Part shown: positions 8,526-17,307 of the stretch, one piece after another
Position numbering within the stretch: the stretch's first letter is position 1
Layout of the letters: each line of letters starts with the position of its first letter
Assembly: GCA_963745755.1 (NCBI GenBank)
Contig: CAVUYP010000001.1
Coordinates: 868,001 to 932,000 of the forward strand
Reading direction: 5' to 3'
From: RHKX01 sp963745755
Lineage (GTDB): Bacteria > Actinomycetota > Thermoleophilia > Solirubrobacterales > 70-9
Length of the DNA: 64,000 bases
The notes under the pieces: generated by a model
What the model saw: only the letters and a program-made list of their open reading frames with translations
The model's database searches: none
Told to the model about the DNA's origin: nothing
Program-made: the position numbers and the translations under genes

Positions 8526-11303
8526 GTGCCAACCGACGGCCCGGCCAGCGACGAGCGCGTCCCGGAGCTCGATCCGGAGGAGAACCTCGACCACCTGATC
8601 CGCGACCTGGCGACGACCCCGGCCGGCCTCGGACGGCGCGAGGCGGCCCGCCGCCTCGAACAGCACGGGCCGAACGTGATCGAGCGCCGCGCCGGGGTGA
8701 GCCGAGCGACCGAGCTGCTCCGCCAGTTCACCCACCCGCTCGCGCTGCTGCTCTGGGCTGCCGCCGTCCTCGCCCTCGTCGCCGCGATACCGGTGCTGGC
8801 CGCGGCGATCGTCGCCGTGATCGTGCTCAACGCCCTGTTCGCGTTCTTCCAGGAGGTGCAGGCGGAGCGCGCGACCGAGGCGCTGCGCGAATACCTCCCC
8901 CCGGTCGCCCGGGTCCGCCGCGACGGTGAGGACGCCGAGATCGCCGCCGCCGAGCTCGTTCCCGGCGACCTGATCCTGCTCGGTGAGGGCGACCGGCTGT
9001 CGGCCGACGCGCGGCTGATCGGCGGCTCGCTCGAGGTCGACATGTCGCCGCTGACCGGCGAGTCGCAGCCGCAGGCCCGATCGAGCGTGCGGGACCGGGC
9101 GGCGCGGTCCCCGCTCGAGGCCGAAGATCTCGTCTTCAGCGGAACCCTGTGCACTGCCGGGGAGGCGACGGCGATCGTCTACGCGACCGGGATGGCGACC
9201 CAGCTGGGCCGGATCGCGGCGCTCTCGCAGCGGGTCCGCTCCGAGCTCAGCCCGCTGCAGGTGCAGGTCAACTCGGCGGCGAAGCTGATCGCCCTGATCG
9301 CGATCGCCGCCGGCGCGATCTTCCTGCTGATCGGAATCACGATCGCCGGGCTGCCGCTCGGCGACGCCCTCACCTTCGCGATCGGGCTGCTCGTCGCCAA
9401 CGTGCCCGAGGGCCTGCTGCCGACGATCACCCTGGCGCTCGCCGTCGGCGTCAGGCGGATGGCCAAGCGCCGGGCCCTCGTCAAACGGCTCACCGCGGTC
9501 GAGACGCTCGGCTCGACCGACGTCATCTGCACCGACAAGACCGGAACGCTGACCGAGGGGAGGATGACCGTTCGCCACCTGTTCGCCGGGGCGGACGAGG
9601 CCGGCGCGGCGCCCGCTGCCGGCGGCGATCCGGCCGCGGCCCTGGTCGAGGCCGTCGCCTGCTGCAACAACGCCTCCGCGCGCCGCCTGCCCGAGGGCGG
9701 CTGGGAGCTCGGCGGCGACCCGACCGAGGCGGCCCTGCTCGTCGCCGCGGCGGCGCGCGGCTACGACGTCGAGGCCGCCCAGCGCCGGCGCGACGAGCGG
9801 CGGGTGCGGCTCCTCTCCTTCGACGCCCGCCTGAAGCGGATGTCTACCGTCGACCGCAGCGGCGGCGGTCTCCGGGTCCACTCGAAGGGAGCCCCGCTGG
9901 AGCTGCTCGAGCGCTGCACGCGGATCGAAACCGGCGGGCGGGTCCGCGAGCTCGGCGACGATGACCGCCGGCGGATCCGCCGGCGGTTCGAGGAGTACGC
10001 CTCGGGCGGGCTGCGGGTCCTCGGCGTCGCCTCGCGCTCGCTCGCCGAGGCAGCCGCGGACGGCGACCGCGCCGATATCGAGTCGGGGCTGACCTTCCTG
10101 GGACTGACCGCACTCGAGGACCCGCCCCGCGAGGACGTCGCCGCCGCCGTCGCCAGCTGCCGCGGCGCCGGGATCCGGATCATCGTCGTCACCGGCGATC
10201 ACGGCCTGACCGCCGCCGCCGTCGCCCGCCAGGTCGGCATCGTCACCGGCCGGGCCAGGGTCGTCGCCGGCCGCGAGATCGAGGCGATGACCGACGCCGA
10301 GCTCGACGTCCTGCTCGGCGGCGACGAGGAGCTGGTGATCGCCCGCAGCAACCCGGAGACGAAGCTGCATCTCGTCGACGCGCTTCGCGAACGCGGCCAC
10401 ACCGTCGCGATGACCGGCGACGGCGTCAACGACGCGCCGGCCCTGCAGCGCGCCGACATCGGCGTCGCGATGGGGATGAGCGGGACCGAGGTCGCCCGCG
10501 AAGCGGCGACGATGGTGCTGACCGACGACAGCTTCGCCTCGATCGTCCACGCCGTCGAGGAGGGGCGGGTCGTCTACGACAACATCCGCAAGTTCGTCAC
10601 CTACATCTTCGCCCACTCGACCCCCGAGGTCGTCCCGTTCCTGATCTTCGCGCTGTCGGGCGGCGCGGTGCCGCTGCCGCTGACGGCGCTGCAGATCCTC
10701 GCCATCGACCTCGGGACCGAGACGCTGCCGGCGCTCGCGCTCGGTCGCGAGCCGGCCGAACCCGGCATCATGCGGCGGCCGCCGCGCCCCCGCGCCAGCG
10801 GCATCATCGAGCGTTCGATGCTGACCCGCGCCTGGATCTGGCTGGGGATGCTCGAGGCGGTGCTGGTGACCGGCGGCTTCTTCTACGTACTGCTGGCGGC
10901 CGGCTGGTCGCCGGGCGACGCCACCGGCACCGGGTCGGCCCTCCACGACGCCTACCTGGCCGCGACGACGATGACCTTCGCCGGGATCACGGCCTGTCAG
11001 GTGGGCACGGCGTTCGCGACCCGGACGACGGACTCGTCGCTGCGCGAGATCGGCATCTTCTCCAACCGGCTGCTGCTCTGGGGCATCGCCTTCGAGCTCG
11101 CCTTCGCGGCGGCGCTGATCTATCTGCCGCCGCTGCAGTCGCTGTTCGCGACCGGGCCGCTGGGGGCGACGGAGATCGCGATCCTCGCCACGTTCCCGTT
11201 CGTCGTCTGGGGCTCCGACGAGCTGCGGCGCTGGATCCGCCGGCGGCGGATCAGCGACCGAGCGTCCTCAGGAACTCCCGAGCCGCGACCGAAAGGCCGC
11301 TGA
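8526..11303 (+). CDS. P-type cation-transporting ATPase, type IIC (Na,K-ATPase)-like
   Basis: 925 residues from a GTG. All P-type modules are present: N-terminal cation-ATPase segment, actuator domain with LTGESQ, the TM4 motif NVPEGLLPT, the phosphorylation loop CTDKTGTLTEG, the KGAPLELL nucleotide-site loop, the TGDGVNDAPAL hinge and six C-terminal helices. The TM4 segment, followed by LVKRLTAVETLGS, and TM5-6 (HSTPEVVPFLIF, VPLPL, LAIDLGTETLPA) resemble animal Na,K- and H,K-ATPases more than SERCA pumps. The TM4 Glu, TM5 Glu and first TM6 Asp ligands are kept; the second TM6 Asp is Glu. The transported ion cannot be fixed from sequence. The last 53 bp overlap the convergent gene. Confidence 0.9.
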   Translation: MPTDGPASDERVPELDPEENLDHLIRDLATTPAGLGRREAARRLEQHGPNVIERRAGVSRATELLRQFTHPLALLLWAAAVLALVAAIPVLAAAIVAVIVLNALFAFFQEVQAERATEALREYLPPVARVRRDGEDAEIAAAELVPGDLILLGEGDRLSADARLIGGSLEVDMSPLTGESQPQARSSVRDRAARSPLEAEDLVFSGTLCTAGEATAIVYATGMATQLGRIAALSQRVRSELSPLQVQVNSAAKLIALIAIAAGAIFLLIGITIAGLPLGDALTFAIGLLVANVPEGLLPTITLALAVGVRRMAKRRALVKRLTAVETLGSTDVICTDKTGTLTEGRMTVRHLFAGADEAGAAPAAGGDPAAALVEAVACCNNASARRLPEGGWELGGDPTEAALLVAAAARGYDVEAAQRRRDERRVRLLSFDARLKRMSTVDRSGGGLRVHSKGAPLELLERCTRIETGGRVRELGDDDRRRIRRRFEEYASGGLRVLGVASRSLAEAAADGDRADIESGLTFLGLTALEDPPREDVAAAVASCRGAGIRIIVVTGDHGLTAAAVARQVGIVTGRARVVAGREIEAMTDAELDVLLGGDEELVIARSNPETKLHLVDALRERGHTVAMTGDGVNDAPALQRADIGVAMGMSGTEVAREAATMVLTDDSFASIVHAVEEGRVVYDNIRKFVTYIFAHSTPEVVPFLIFALSGGAVPLPLTALQILAIDLGTETLPALALGREPAEPGIMRRPPRPRASGIIERSMLTRAWIWLGMLEAVLVTGGFFYVLLAAGWSPGDATGTGSALHDAYLAATTMTFAGITACQVGTAFATRTTDSSLREIGIFSNRLLLWGIAFELAFAAALIYLPPLQSLFATGPLGATEIAILATFPFVVWGSDELRRWIRRRRISDRASSGTPEPRPKGR

Positions 11304-11709
11304 GCAGCTGCCGGACGTCGGCGATGCCGGCGCGGAGCTCGGCATCGCCGGCCTCGACCGGCAGCATCGAATCCTGCAGCTCGGCGAGGATCAGGTCGGC
11401 CTCGCCGGCCGCGGCGACGGCCCGCTCGACGAACGACTTGACGCCCTGGGAGGGGCGGCCCGCCGGCGGTGACTCGGACTGCCCGGACTCGAACCCGGTT
11501 CGTTCGGCGAACTGCGAGCGGGTGCGCTTGCAACGCCCGAACGCCTTTTGGACGGGGGCGAACAGCGCCGCCTCGAGCCGGTCGGCCGGGTTGATCGTGA
11601 GCAGCTCGTAGGCCGCGCTCAGGCAGGCGCTCGCGAGCGCCAGCTGATCGATCGCCGCGGCGAGGTCGCCGAGAATCCGCTCCCTCGATTCGTGCAGGGT
11701 GATCGCCAC
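11251..11709 (-). CDS. Hypothetical mostly helical protein
   Basis: 152 residues, largely alpha-helical, with no signal peptide or membrane segment. A first helical half (about 1-65) is rich in Ala/Leu; a polar Ser/Gly/Pro linker is followed by a second helical half ending REFLRTLGR. I do not recognise a family. The 3' end overlaps the convergent ATPase gene by 53 bp, and coding bias supports it as a real gene. A TetR regulator lies immediately upstream on the same strand. Confidence 0.6.
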   Translation of the reverse strand: MAITLHESRERILGDLAAAIDQLALASACLSAAYELLTINPADRLEAALFAPVQKAFGRCKRTRSQFAERTGFESGQSESPPAGRPSQGVKSFVERAVAAAGEADLILAELQDSMLPVEAGDAELRAGIADVRQLLSGLSVAAREFLRTLGR

Positions 11710-11738
11710 GGGACGAGACTAGTGGGCGCGGAAAGCGG

Positions 11739-12440
11739 TCAGGTCCGGAAGCTCTCGACGAGCCGCTGCAATCCGAGCGCGAACAGCTCCTCGTCGCGAT
11801 CGGGGTCGGTCACCGAGACGGCGACGAGGTCGTCGATCTCCAGCCGCGTCCCTTCGCTCGCGCCCGGCCGGCCCGGCGCCGGCTTCGACTCGAAGCGCCC
11901 CGCCGGGTACTCGCGGCTGGCATCGGCGGCCAGCTGATCGTTGGCCGTCTTGCGGGCGGCGGCGAAGACGACGGCGCCGATCATGAACGACGAGTAGGTG
12001 TGAAACCCGGTCGCGGCGTCCTCGCCGTCGAGCCCGAGCCGCTCGAACAGCGTGCCCATCAACCCGAGCGCACGGGACGTGAACTCGTTCGATTCCGGCG
12101 TCGCCGCCATGTAGGAGGCGAGGCGGTTGTGGGCGAGCCAGGCCCGACGGGTCGCGAGGCCGGTCGCGACCAGCACCTCCTCGGGGTCCGCCTCGAGCGG
12201 GCGCGGCACCTGCTCGAGGAGTGTCGCGGTCGCCTCGCTCCAGACCGTCTCGACGGCGGCCTGGACGATCGCCGCGCGGGACGGAAAGTGGTGGTAGATG
12301 GCCGACGGCGCCACCCGCAACGCCGTTGCGAGGCTGCGGATCGTCGGTTCGCCGGGCTCCTCGTCGAATTGTCGCAGCGCCTCGGCGGCGATCTCGGTCG
12401 GCGTCAGATGAGTGTCGCGGTTCTCCGCGAGCCTGGTCAT
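11739..12440 (-). CDS. TetR-family transcriptional regulator
   Basis: 233 residues from the ATG at 12440, preceded by GAAAGGGGA. The helix-turn-helix is at about 24-55 (TIRSLATALRVAPSAIYHHFPSRAAIVQAAVE). The rest is an all-helical ligand-binding domain ending LFALGLQRLVESFRT. It is divergent from the VIT-family gene with a 125 bp shared interval, the usual arrangement for a TetR repressor acting on its neighbour, though no clear operator was found there. The ligand is unknown. Confidence 0.9.
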   Translation of the reverse strand: MTRLAENRDTHLTPTEIAAEALRQFDEEPGEPTIRSLATALRVAPSAIYHHFPSRAAIVQAAVETVWSEATATLLEQVPRPLEADPEEVLVATGLATRRAWLAHNRLASYMAATPESNEFTSRALGLMGTLFERLGLDGEDAATGFHTYSSFMIGAVVFAAARKTANDQLAADASREYPAGRFESKPAPGRPGASEGTRLEIDDLVAVSVTDPDRDEELFALGLQRLVESFRT

Positions 12441-12565
12441 GGCGTTCGGATCCCCTTTCGCGCCGGGTGGGAAGCTACCGGACGCCTCTCGCTTCGGGCG
12501 ACGGCTCTCCCGCAATCGGTTGCATCGGGACAGCTCGGAGCAGGGACAATGCCCTGATCGCACCG

Positions 12566-13270
12566 ATGCCGACCCGAGCGAACCGCCAGCCCGAGATCCA
12601 CCTCAGCTACCGCGCGGGATGGCTGCGGGCGGCGATCCTCGGCGCCAACGACGGCATCGTCTCGACCGCGAGCCTCGTTCTCGGAGTCGCCGCCGCGGGA
12701 GCATCCGGGAGCGCGATCGTCACCGCCGGAGTCGCCGGCCTCACCGCGGGCGCCCTCTCGATGGCAGCCGGCGAGTACGTCTCGGTGAGCTCCCAGCGCG
12801 ACTCCGAGCGGGCCGACCTGCGGCTCGAGCGGACCGAGCTGAGCAGCGATCCGGCCGGCGAGCTCCGCGAGCTGACCGCCATCTACGAGAGCCGCGGCGT
12901 GCCGCCCGTACTCGCGGTCCAGGTCGCCGAGTCGCTGACCGAGCGCGACGCGCTGCAGGCCCACGCGCGCGACGAGCTCGGGCTGACGGAGGAGCGGCAG
13001 GCGCGCCCCTTTCAGGCGGCCTGGGCCTCCGCCCTCTCGTTCTCGGCCGGCGCCGTCCTGCCGGTCGTCGCGGTCGCTGCCGCCCCGGCATCGGTCCGGA
13101 TCGCGGTTTGCGTGGCGGTGACGATCGCGGCGCTCGCCGTGCTCGGCTACACCGGCGCCCGGCTCGGCGGCGGCGCCCGGCCGACCGCCACCGCCCGGGT
13201 CGTCGTCTGGGGCATCGTCGCGATGGCGGTCACCTCAGCGATCGGGGCGCTGGTCGGCGCCGCGGTCTGA
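12566..13270 (+). CDS. VIT1/CCC1-family metal transporter
   Basis: 234 residues from the ATG at 12566. The family opening AAILGANDGIVSTASLVLGV is followed by GLTAGALSMAAGEYVSVSSQRDSERADL, then a cytosolic helical insert (ELTAIYESRGV and a DALQAHARDELG segment) and three more membrane helices, about five in all. Family members export Fe(II) or Mn(II) from the cytosol, with the acidic insert binding metal. Regulation by the divergent TetR gene is likely from position. Confidence 0.9.
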   Translation: MPTRANRQPEIHLSYRAGWLRAAILGANDGIVSTASLVLGVAAAGASGSAIVTAGVAGLTAGALSMAAGEYVSVSSQRDSERADLRLERTELSSDPAGELRELTAIYESRGVPPVLAVQVAESLTERDALQAHARDELGLTEERQARPFQAAWASALSFSAGAVLPVVAVAAAPASVRIAVCVAVTIAALAVLGYTGARLGGGARPTATARVVVWGIVAMAVTSAIGALVGAAV

Positions 13271-13277
13271 GCGTCGC

Positions 13278-13772
13278 TCAGCGAAGGATCTCGACCAGCA
13301 GCACCCAGGCGTTGGCGACGCCGCCGAGCACGGCGATGATGATCCCGCCGAGAACCCAGTAGAGGCCGCCGCCCGACTCGGCGATCAGGCTGGCGCCGCC
13401 GATGACGAATGCGAGCAATCCCGGCGCCGACGTCGTCACCCGGGCATACAGGCGAGCCTCGCCGCGGCCGCTGGCGCGAACGCTCGCCCGGATCGCCAGA
13501 GCCACCCCGAGCAGCGCCAGCAACCCGAAGCCGAGCAGCTCGATGCCGAGTGCGGTCGCCGACTGCCCCGGCGCGAGACCGAAGATCGAGACGATCGTGA
13601 CCGCAAGCAGCAGCGCCAAGGTCTCGAGCGCCCGCTCGGGCAGCCCCGCAAAGCTGAGGATCCGGTCGAGGTTGATCGAGACGGCGACGAAGACGAGTCC
13701 GGTCAGAGCCGCCGAAGCGCCGGCGGTGGCGACGAACAGATCGCTCCATTCGGCAGCGGAGTAGGCGGACAT
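13278..13772 (-). CDS. Four-helix membrane protein of unknown function
   Basis: 164 residues. It starts WSDLFVATAGASAALTGLVF, a recurrent opening of uncharacterised actinobacterial membrane proteins, and has four hydrophobic helices separated by short loops and a basic RASVRASGRGEAR loop. No catalytic motif. It is convergent with the VIT-family gene (7 bp apart) and divergent from the glycoside hydrolase gene. Confidence 0.65.
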   Translation of the reverse strand: MSAYSAAEWSDLFVATAGASAALTGLVFVAVSINLDRILSFAGLPERALETLALLLAVTIVSIFGLAPGQSATALGIELLGFGLLALLGVALAIRASVRASGRGEARLYARVTTSAPGLLAFVIGGASLIAESGGGLYWVLGGIIIAVLGGVANAWVLLVEILR

Positions 13773-13855
13773 GGCGCGATGTTATGCCGACGCCGGCGAA
13801 CGATGCGGCGAACCGGCGAGCGTCGCCAGCCGCAGCCCCTAAGATCGTTGTGGCG

Positions 13856-14953
13856 ATGGTAGGAACGAATCGAGCCATGGCCCTTGCCGCGACCGTGCTC
13901 GCCGCCGCCGCGGCGGCGCTGCTGCTGCCTCCCGTCGGAGCGGACGCCAAGCCCCGCTCGAAGCCGTTCTTCGGCGTCCATGTCCGCTCGATCGCCGGCG
14001 GCGACTACCGGCGGATGCGGGACGCCAACGTCGGTCTGGTCCGGACCGGCTTTCCGATCGCCACCGTCAGGACCGAGGCCGGCGCTCCCTACGACTGGCA
14101 GTGGTTCGACCGGACGGTCATGGGGACGGCGCGGCACGGAATCGACCTGCTGCCGGTCGTCTACGGCGTACCGCCGTGGCTCCCCGGCGGTCTCGGGACG
14201 ATCGTCGGCGATCCGTTCGACCTGGCATGGCAGGACTACCTGAGGGCCCTCGTCGAACGCTACGGCGTCGGCGGCGACTTCTGGGCCGAGCATCCCGGCG
14301 TCCCCTACAGGCCGGTGCGGAGCTGGCAGATCTGGAACGAGCCGAACTCGTTCGTCAACTGGCGCGATCCCGATCCCCGAGAATACGGGCGGTTCCTGGC
14401 CCGATCGGCGCGAACCGTCCACAGGGCCGATCCATCGGCGCACGTCATCGGCGCCGGCATCGTCGCCCAGCCGATCAACGGCTCGGCCCCCGTGGGTGCC
14501 CCCTACCTGCGCGAGATGCTGCGGCTGCGCTCGGTCCGGCGCGGGGTCGATGCGATCGCGATCCACCCCTACACGAAGACGGTCACGAAGGCGAAGCAGC
14601 TGATCAAGCGGACCCGCAGGGTGATGGACCGGGCCGGGCTGGCGCAGACGCCGATCTGGGTCACCGAGATCGGCTGGGGCTCGACCGACCCGGTCAAGAG
14701 GCCGCGACGGTCCCGCGCCGGCGCAAAGCGGCGCTGGGCGATGACCCCGGCGAAGCAGCAGCGCAGGCTCCGCGACGCATTCGAGATGGGCCTCAAGCAG
14801 CGCAAGCGGCTCGGGATCAGGCGGATGGTCTGGTACCAGTGGCAGGACGGCGAGGACGGCGCCTGTGGATGGTGCGCCACATCCGGGCTGCTGCACAGCG
14901 ACGACGTCGCCAAGCCGCTGCTGAGGGTGTTCCGCCGGGTCGCAGGCCGCTGA
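13856..14953 (+). CDS. Secreted clan-A glycoside hydrolase (GH39-like)
   Basis: 365 residues with a signal peptide (about 1-31, ending ADAK). The TIM barrel begins FGVHVRSIAG. The acid/base Glu is in WQIWNEPNSFVNW, the barrel strand IAIHPYTKTV follows, and the likely nucleophile Glu is in WVTEIGWGST, then MVWYQWQDG near the end. This two-Glu layout is that of retaining clan GH-A enzymes. The substrate is not evident. The start could also be the ATG at 13877, which would still keep the signal peptide. Confidence 0.8.
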   Translation: MVGTNRAMALAATVLAAAAAALLLPPVGADAKPRSKPFFGVHVRSIAGGDYRRMRDANVGLVRTGFPIATVRTEAGAPYDWQWFDRTVMGTARHGIDLLPVVYGVPPWLPGGLGTIVGDPFDLAWQDYLRALVERYGVGGDFWAEHPGVPYRPVRSWQIWNEPNSFVNWRDPDPREYGRFLARSARTVHRADPSAHVIGAGIVAQPINGSAPVGAPYLREMLRLRSVRRGVDAIAIHPYTKTVTKAKQLIKRTRRVMDRAGLAQTPIWVTEIGWGSTDPVKRPRRSRAGAKRRWAMTPAKQQRRLRDAFEMGLKQRKRLGIRRMVWYQWQDGEDGACGWCATSGLLHSDDVAKPLLRVFRRVAGR

Positions 14954-14977
14954 CCGAGTCCCCCTGAAAGGCCGCGG

Positions 14978-16399
14978 TCACCCCGTTTCGGGCCGCCGTC
15001 TCGTCGTCGGCGCCGTGAGCCCGCTCCGCTTCGCCGCGTTCTGAGCCGGGATCCGGATCGTCACCGCGGCGCCGCCGCCGCGAGCGGCCCCGGCCGATGC
15101 GGTGCCGCCGTGAGCCTCGGCGACGGCCCGGACGATCGCCAGGCCCAGGCCGGTGCCGGAGCTGGTGCGGCCCGTCTCCGCCCGGGCGAAGCGGGCGAAG
15201 GCGCGATCAGCAAAATCAGCGGGGAAACCCGGCCCCTGATCGGAGACGGCGATCGCCAGCCACTCGCCGTCGGCGCCGGCGCTGAGCCGGATCGTTCCGG
15301 CGCCGTGTCGCAGAGCGTTGTCGACGAGGTTTCCGAGCACCGATTCGATCCGATCCGCATCGAGGCTCCAGGTCAGCCCTGCGTTCGCCTCGACCTCGAT
15401 CGCACGATCCTCGGCCGCCGCCGCGGCGGCAAAGCGTGCCGCCGTGCGAGCCAGCAGCTCGACGACCGCGACCGGGCGCGGCTCGATCGCCGGCTGTGCC
15501 GCGTCGGATCGGGCGAGGGTGAGCAGGTCCTCGGCGAGCCGCTGCAGCCGTCCGGCCTCCTCGATCGCCGACCGCATCGCCGCCCGGGCCTCCCCGGCAC
15601 TCCGATCCGGTCGCATGCCGAGCTCGAGCTCGCCGCGAAGGATCGCAATCGGGGTCCGCAGCTCATGACCGGCGTCGGCGACGAACGCCCGCTCGCGCTC
15701 GATCGAAGCCTCGATCCGGATCAGCATCTCGTTCAGCGTCCGCCCCAGCCTGCCGATCTCGTCGTCGGCGGCGGGAAGCGGCAGCCGCTCGCCGCTGCGT
15801 TCGAGCGTGATCCGGGCCGCTCCGGCGCTCATCGCCTCGACCGGGCGCAGGGCCAGGGTGGCGAGCGCGTAGCCGAGCGCCGACGCGATCAGCAACGCGA
15901 TCGGGGCACCGATCGCGAAGGTCGTCACCAGCGCGGCGAGGCTCTCGGCTCGGTCCCCGGTCGAGGCGCCCGTGACGACGACGAACCGGCTGTCCCCGCT
16001 CTGCACCGGCCTCGCCAGTAGGCGAGCCGCTCCCTCGATCCCGGCGACCTGCGGGACGTCGAAGTAGGTGAGCCCGGCGCGGGCGGCGGCGAGCTGGCCG
16101 GCGCTGAGCGGCGATGAGGTCTTCAACGCCTCCGAGGAGGCCACGACCGTCCCGTCCGCACGCAGCACCGCCGAGAGAACGTCCTCGGCGCCTTCGCCGC
16201 GCGAGCCTCCGAGCCGGACCTGATCGGCGCCCGCGATCTGCACCTGCCGGGCGAGGTCGTCGACCCGGGTCCGCAGCGTGTCGTCGATCGAGCTGCCGAG
16301 ATCGTCGGCGACGCGGACGTAGACGAACGCTCCCGCCAGCCCGAGGACGACCGCCATCGCGAACGCGAAGGCGATCGTCAGCCGCAGGCGGATCGGCAT
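14978..16399 (-). CDS. Sensor histidine kinase (HAMP-HisKA-HATPase)
   Basis: 473 residues. Two membrane helices (about 9-29 and 165-185) bracket an extracytoplasmic sensor domain. A HAMP segment ends LNEMLIRIEASIERER. The phosphoacceptor His lies in FVADAGHELRTPIAILRGEL, and the ATPase has N-box NLVDNALRHG, G1 DQGPGFP and G2 GTGLGLAIV. It starts 5 bp after the response regulator stop, so the two form one operon and a cognate pair. The signal is unknown. Confidence 0.93.
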   Translation of the reverse strand: MPIRLRLTIAFAFAMAVVLGLAGAFVYVRVADDLGSSIDDTLRTRVDDLARQVQIAGADQVRLGGSRGEGAEDVLSAVLRADGTVVASSEALKTSSPLSAGQLAAARAGLTYFDVPQVAGIEGAARLLARPVQSGDSRFVVVTGASTGDRAESLAALVTTFAIGAPIALLIASALGYALATLALRPVEAMSAGAARITLERSGERLPLPAADDEIGRLGRTLNEMLIRIEASIERERAFVADAGHELRTPIAILRGELELGMRPDRSAGEARAAMRSAIEEAGRLQRLAEDLLTLARSDAAQPAIEPRPVAVVELLARTAARFAAAAAAEDRAIEVEANAGLTWSLDADRIESVLGNLVDNALRHGAGTIRLSAGADGEWLAIAVSDQGPGFPADFADRAFARFARAETGRTSSGTGLGLAIVRAVAEAHGGTASAGAARGGGAAVTIRIPAQNAAKRSGLTAPTTRRRPETG

Positions 16400-16404
16400 T
16401 CGGG

Positions 16405-17085
16405 TCAGGGGGCCGATGACTCACGCATCCTGTAGCCGGCGCCGCGGACGGTCTCGATCGAACTGCGACCGAACGGCCGGTCGACCTTCTCGCGGAGATA
16501 GCGGACGTATACGTCGACGACGTTCGATCGGTTCTCGTATTCGTAGTCCCAGGCGTGCTCGAGCAGCTGCAGCCGGCTCAGCACCTCGCCGGGGTGTCGC
16601 ATGAAGGTCTCGAGCAACGCGAACTCCTTCGCGGAGAGATCGATCGCGACCTCGCCGCGGCGCACCCGCCGGCGGGCCGGATCGAGCTCGAGGTCGTCGA
16701 CCCGCAGCATCGCCGGGCGCTCGGCGACGCCGCGGCGGAACAGGGCCCTGATCCGGGCCGAGAGCTCGGCGAAAGAGAACGGCTTCGCGAGGTAGTCGTC
16801 GGCGCCACCGTCGAGGCCTTCGACTCGGTCCTCGACCGAATCGCGGGCGGTGAGCATCAGGATCGGCGACCAAACCTGGTCGGCTCGGAGCTTTCTGCAG
16901 GTCTCGAACCCGTCGATGCCGGGGAGCATCACGTCGAGGACGATCGCGTCGTAGGGGGTGCTGCCGGCCATCCACAGAGCGTCCTCGCCGGTCGCGCAGA
17001 CGTCCGTCGCGAAGCCCTCGTCGCGGAGGCCGCGCTGCAGCAGTCGCGACATCTTCGGTTGATCTTCGACGACCAGAACGCGCAC
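16405..17085 (-). CDS. OmpR-family response regulator
   Basis: 226 residues. The receiver domain has acidic pocket ED at 7-8, phosphoacceptor Asp51 in VLDVMLPGIDG, Thr in LTARDS and Lys in YLAKPFSF. The C-terminal winged helix (about 130-222) includes LSAKEFALLETFMRHPGEV and YVRYLREKVDRPFG. It is the first gene of the two-component operon; the promoter must lie in the 222 bp upstream (17086-17307), where I see no other gene. Targets are unknown. Confidence 0.94.
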   Translation of the reverse strand: MRVLVVEDQPKMSRLLQRGLRDEGFATDVCATGEDALWMAGSTPYDAIVLDVMLPGIDGFETCRKLRADQVWSPILMLTARDSVEDRVEGLDGGADDYLAKPFSFAELSARIRALFRRGVAERPAMLRVDDLELDPARRRVRRGEVAIDLSAKEFALLETFMRHPGEVLSRLQLLEHAWDYEYENRSNVVDVYVRYLREKVDRPFGRSSIETVRGAGYRMRESSAP

Positions 17086-17307
17086 CTGGTTCCGATTATG
17101 GACCGGCTAGATGAGAACCGGATGAGAGCCGCGGTTCGCCGGATGATGAGCCGCGGAGCGACTGCGGCGGCGTCCTACCGGCCCGGGTGGAAGCTGATCA
17201 GCTCGTCGCGATCGGACCGACCCGACGCGGTCAGCTCGAGGACCGGCCCGACGCCCGGTGCGTAGAGCTTGAACTCGAGGGCCTTCGGCTCGATTGGCGA
17301 CCCGCGC

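Noticed and set aside
8436..10946. Very long open frame on the complement across the ATPase gene
   Set aside because: Arg/Gly/Asp-rich translation with no domain; it is the antisense shadow of a high-GC P-type ATPase gene with full motifs.
11476..11505. A tRNA T-arm-like sequence (GGACTCGAACCCGG on the + strand)
   Set aside because: It lies inside the hypothetical gene at 11251-11709, and no acceptor, D-arm or anticodon stem can be assembled around it.
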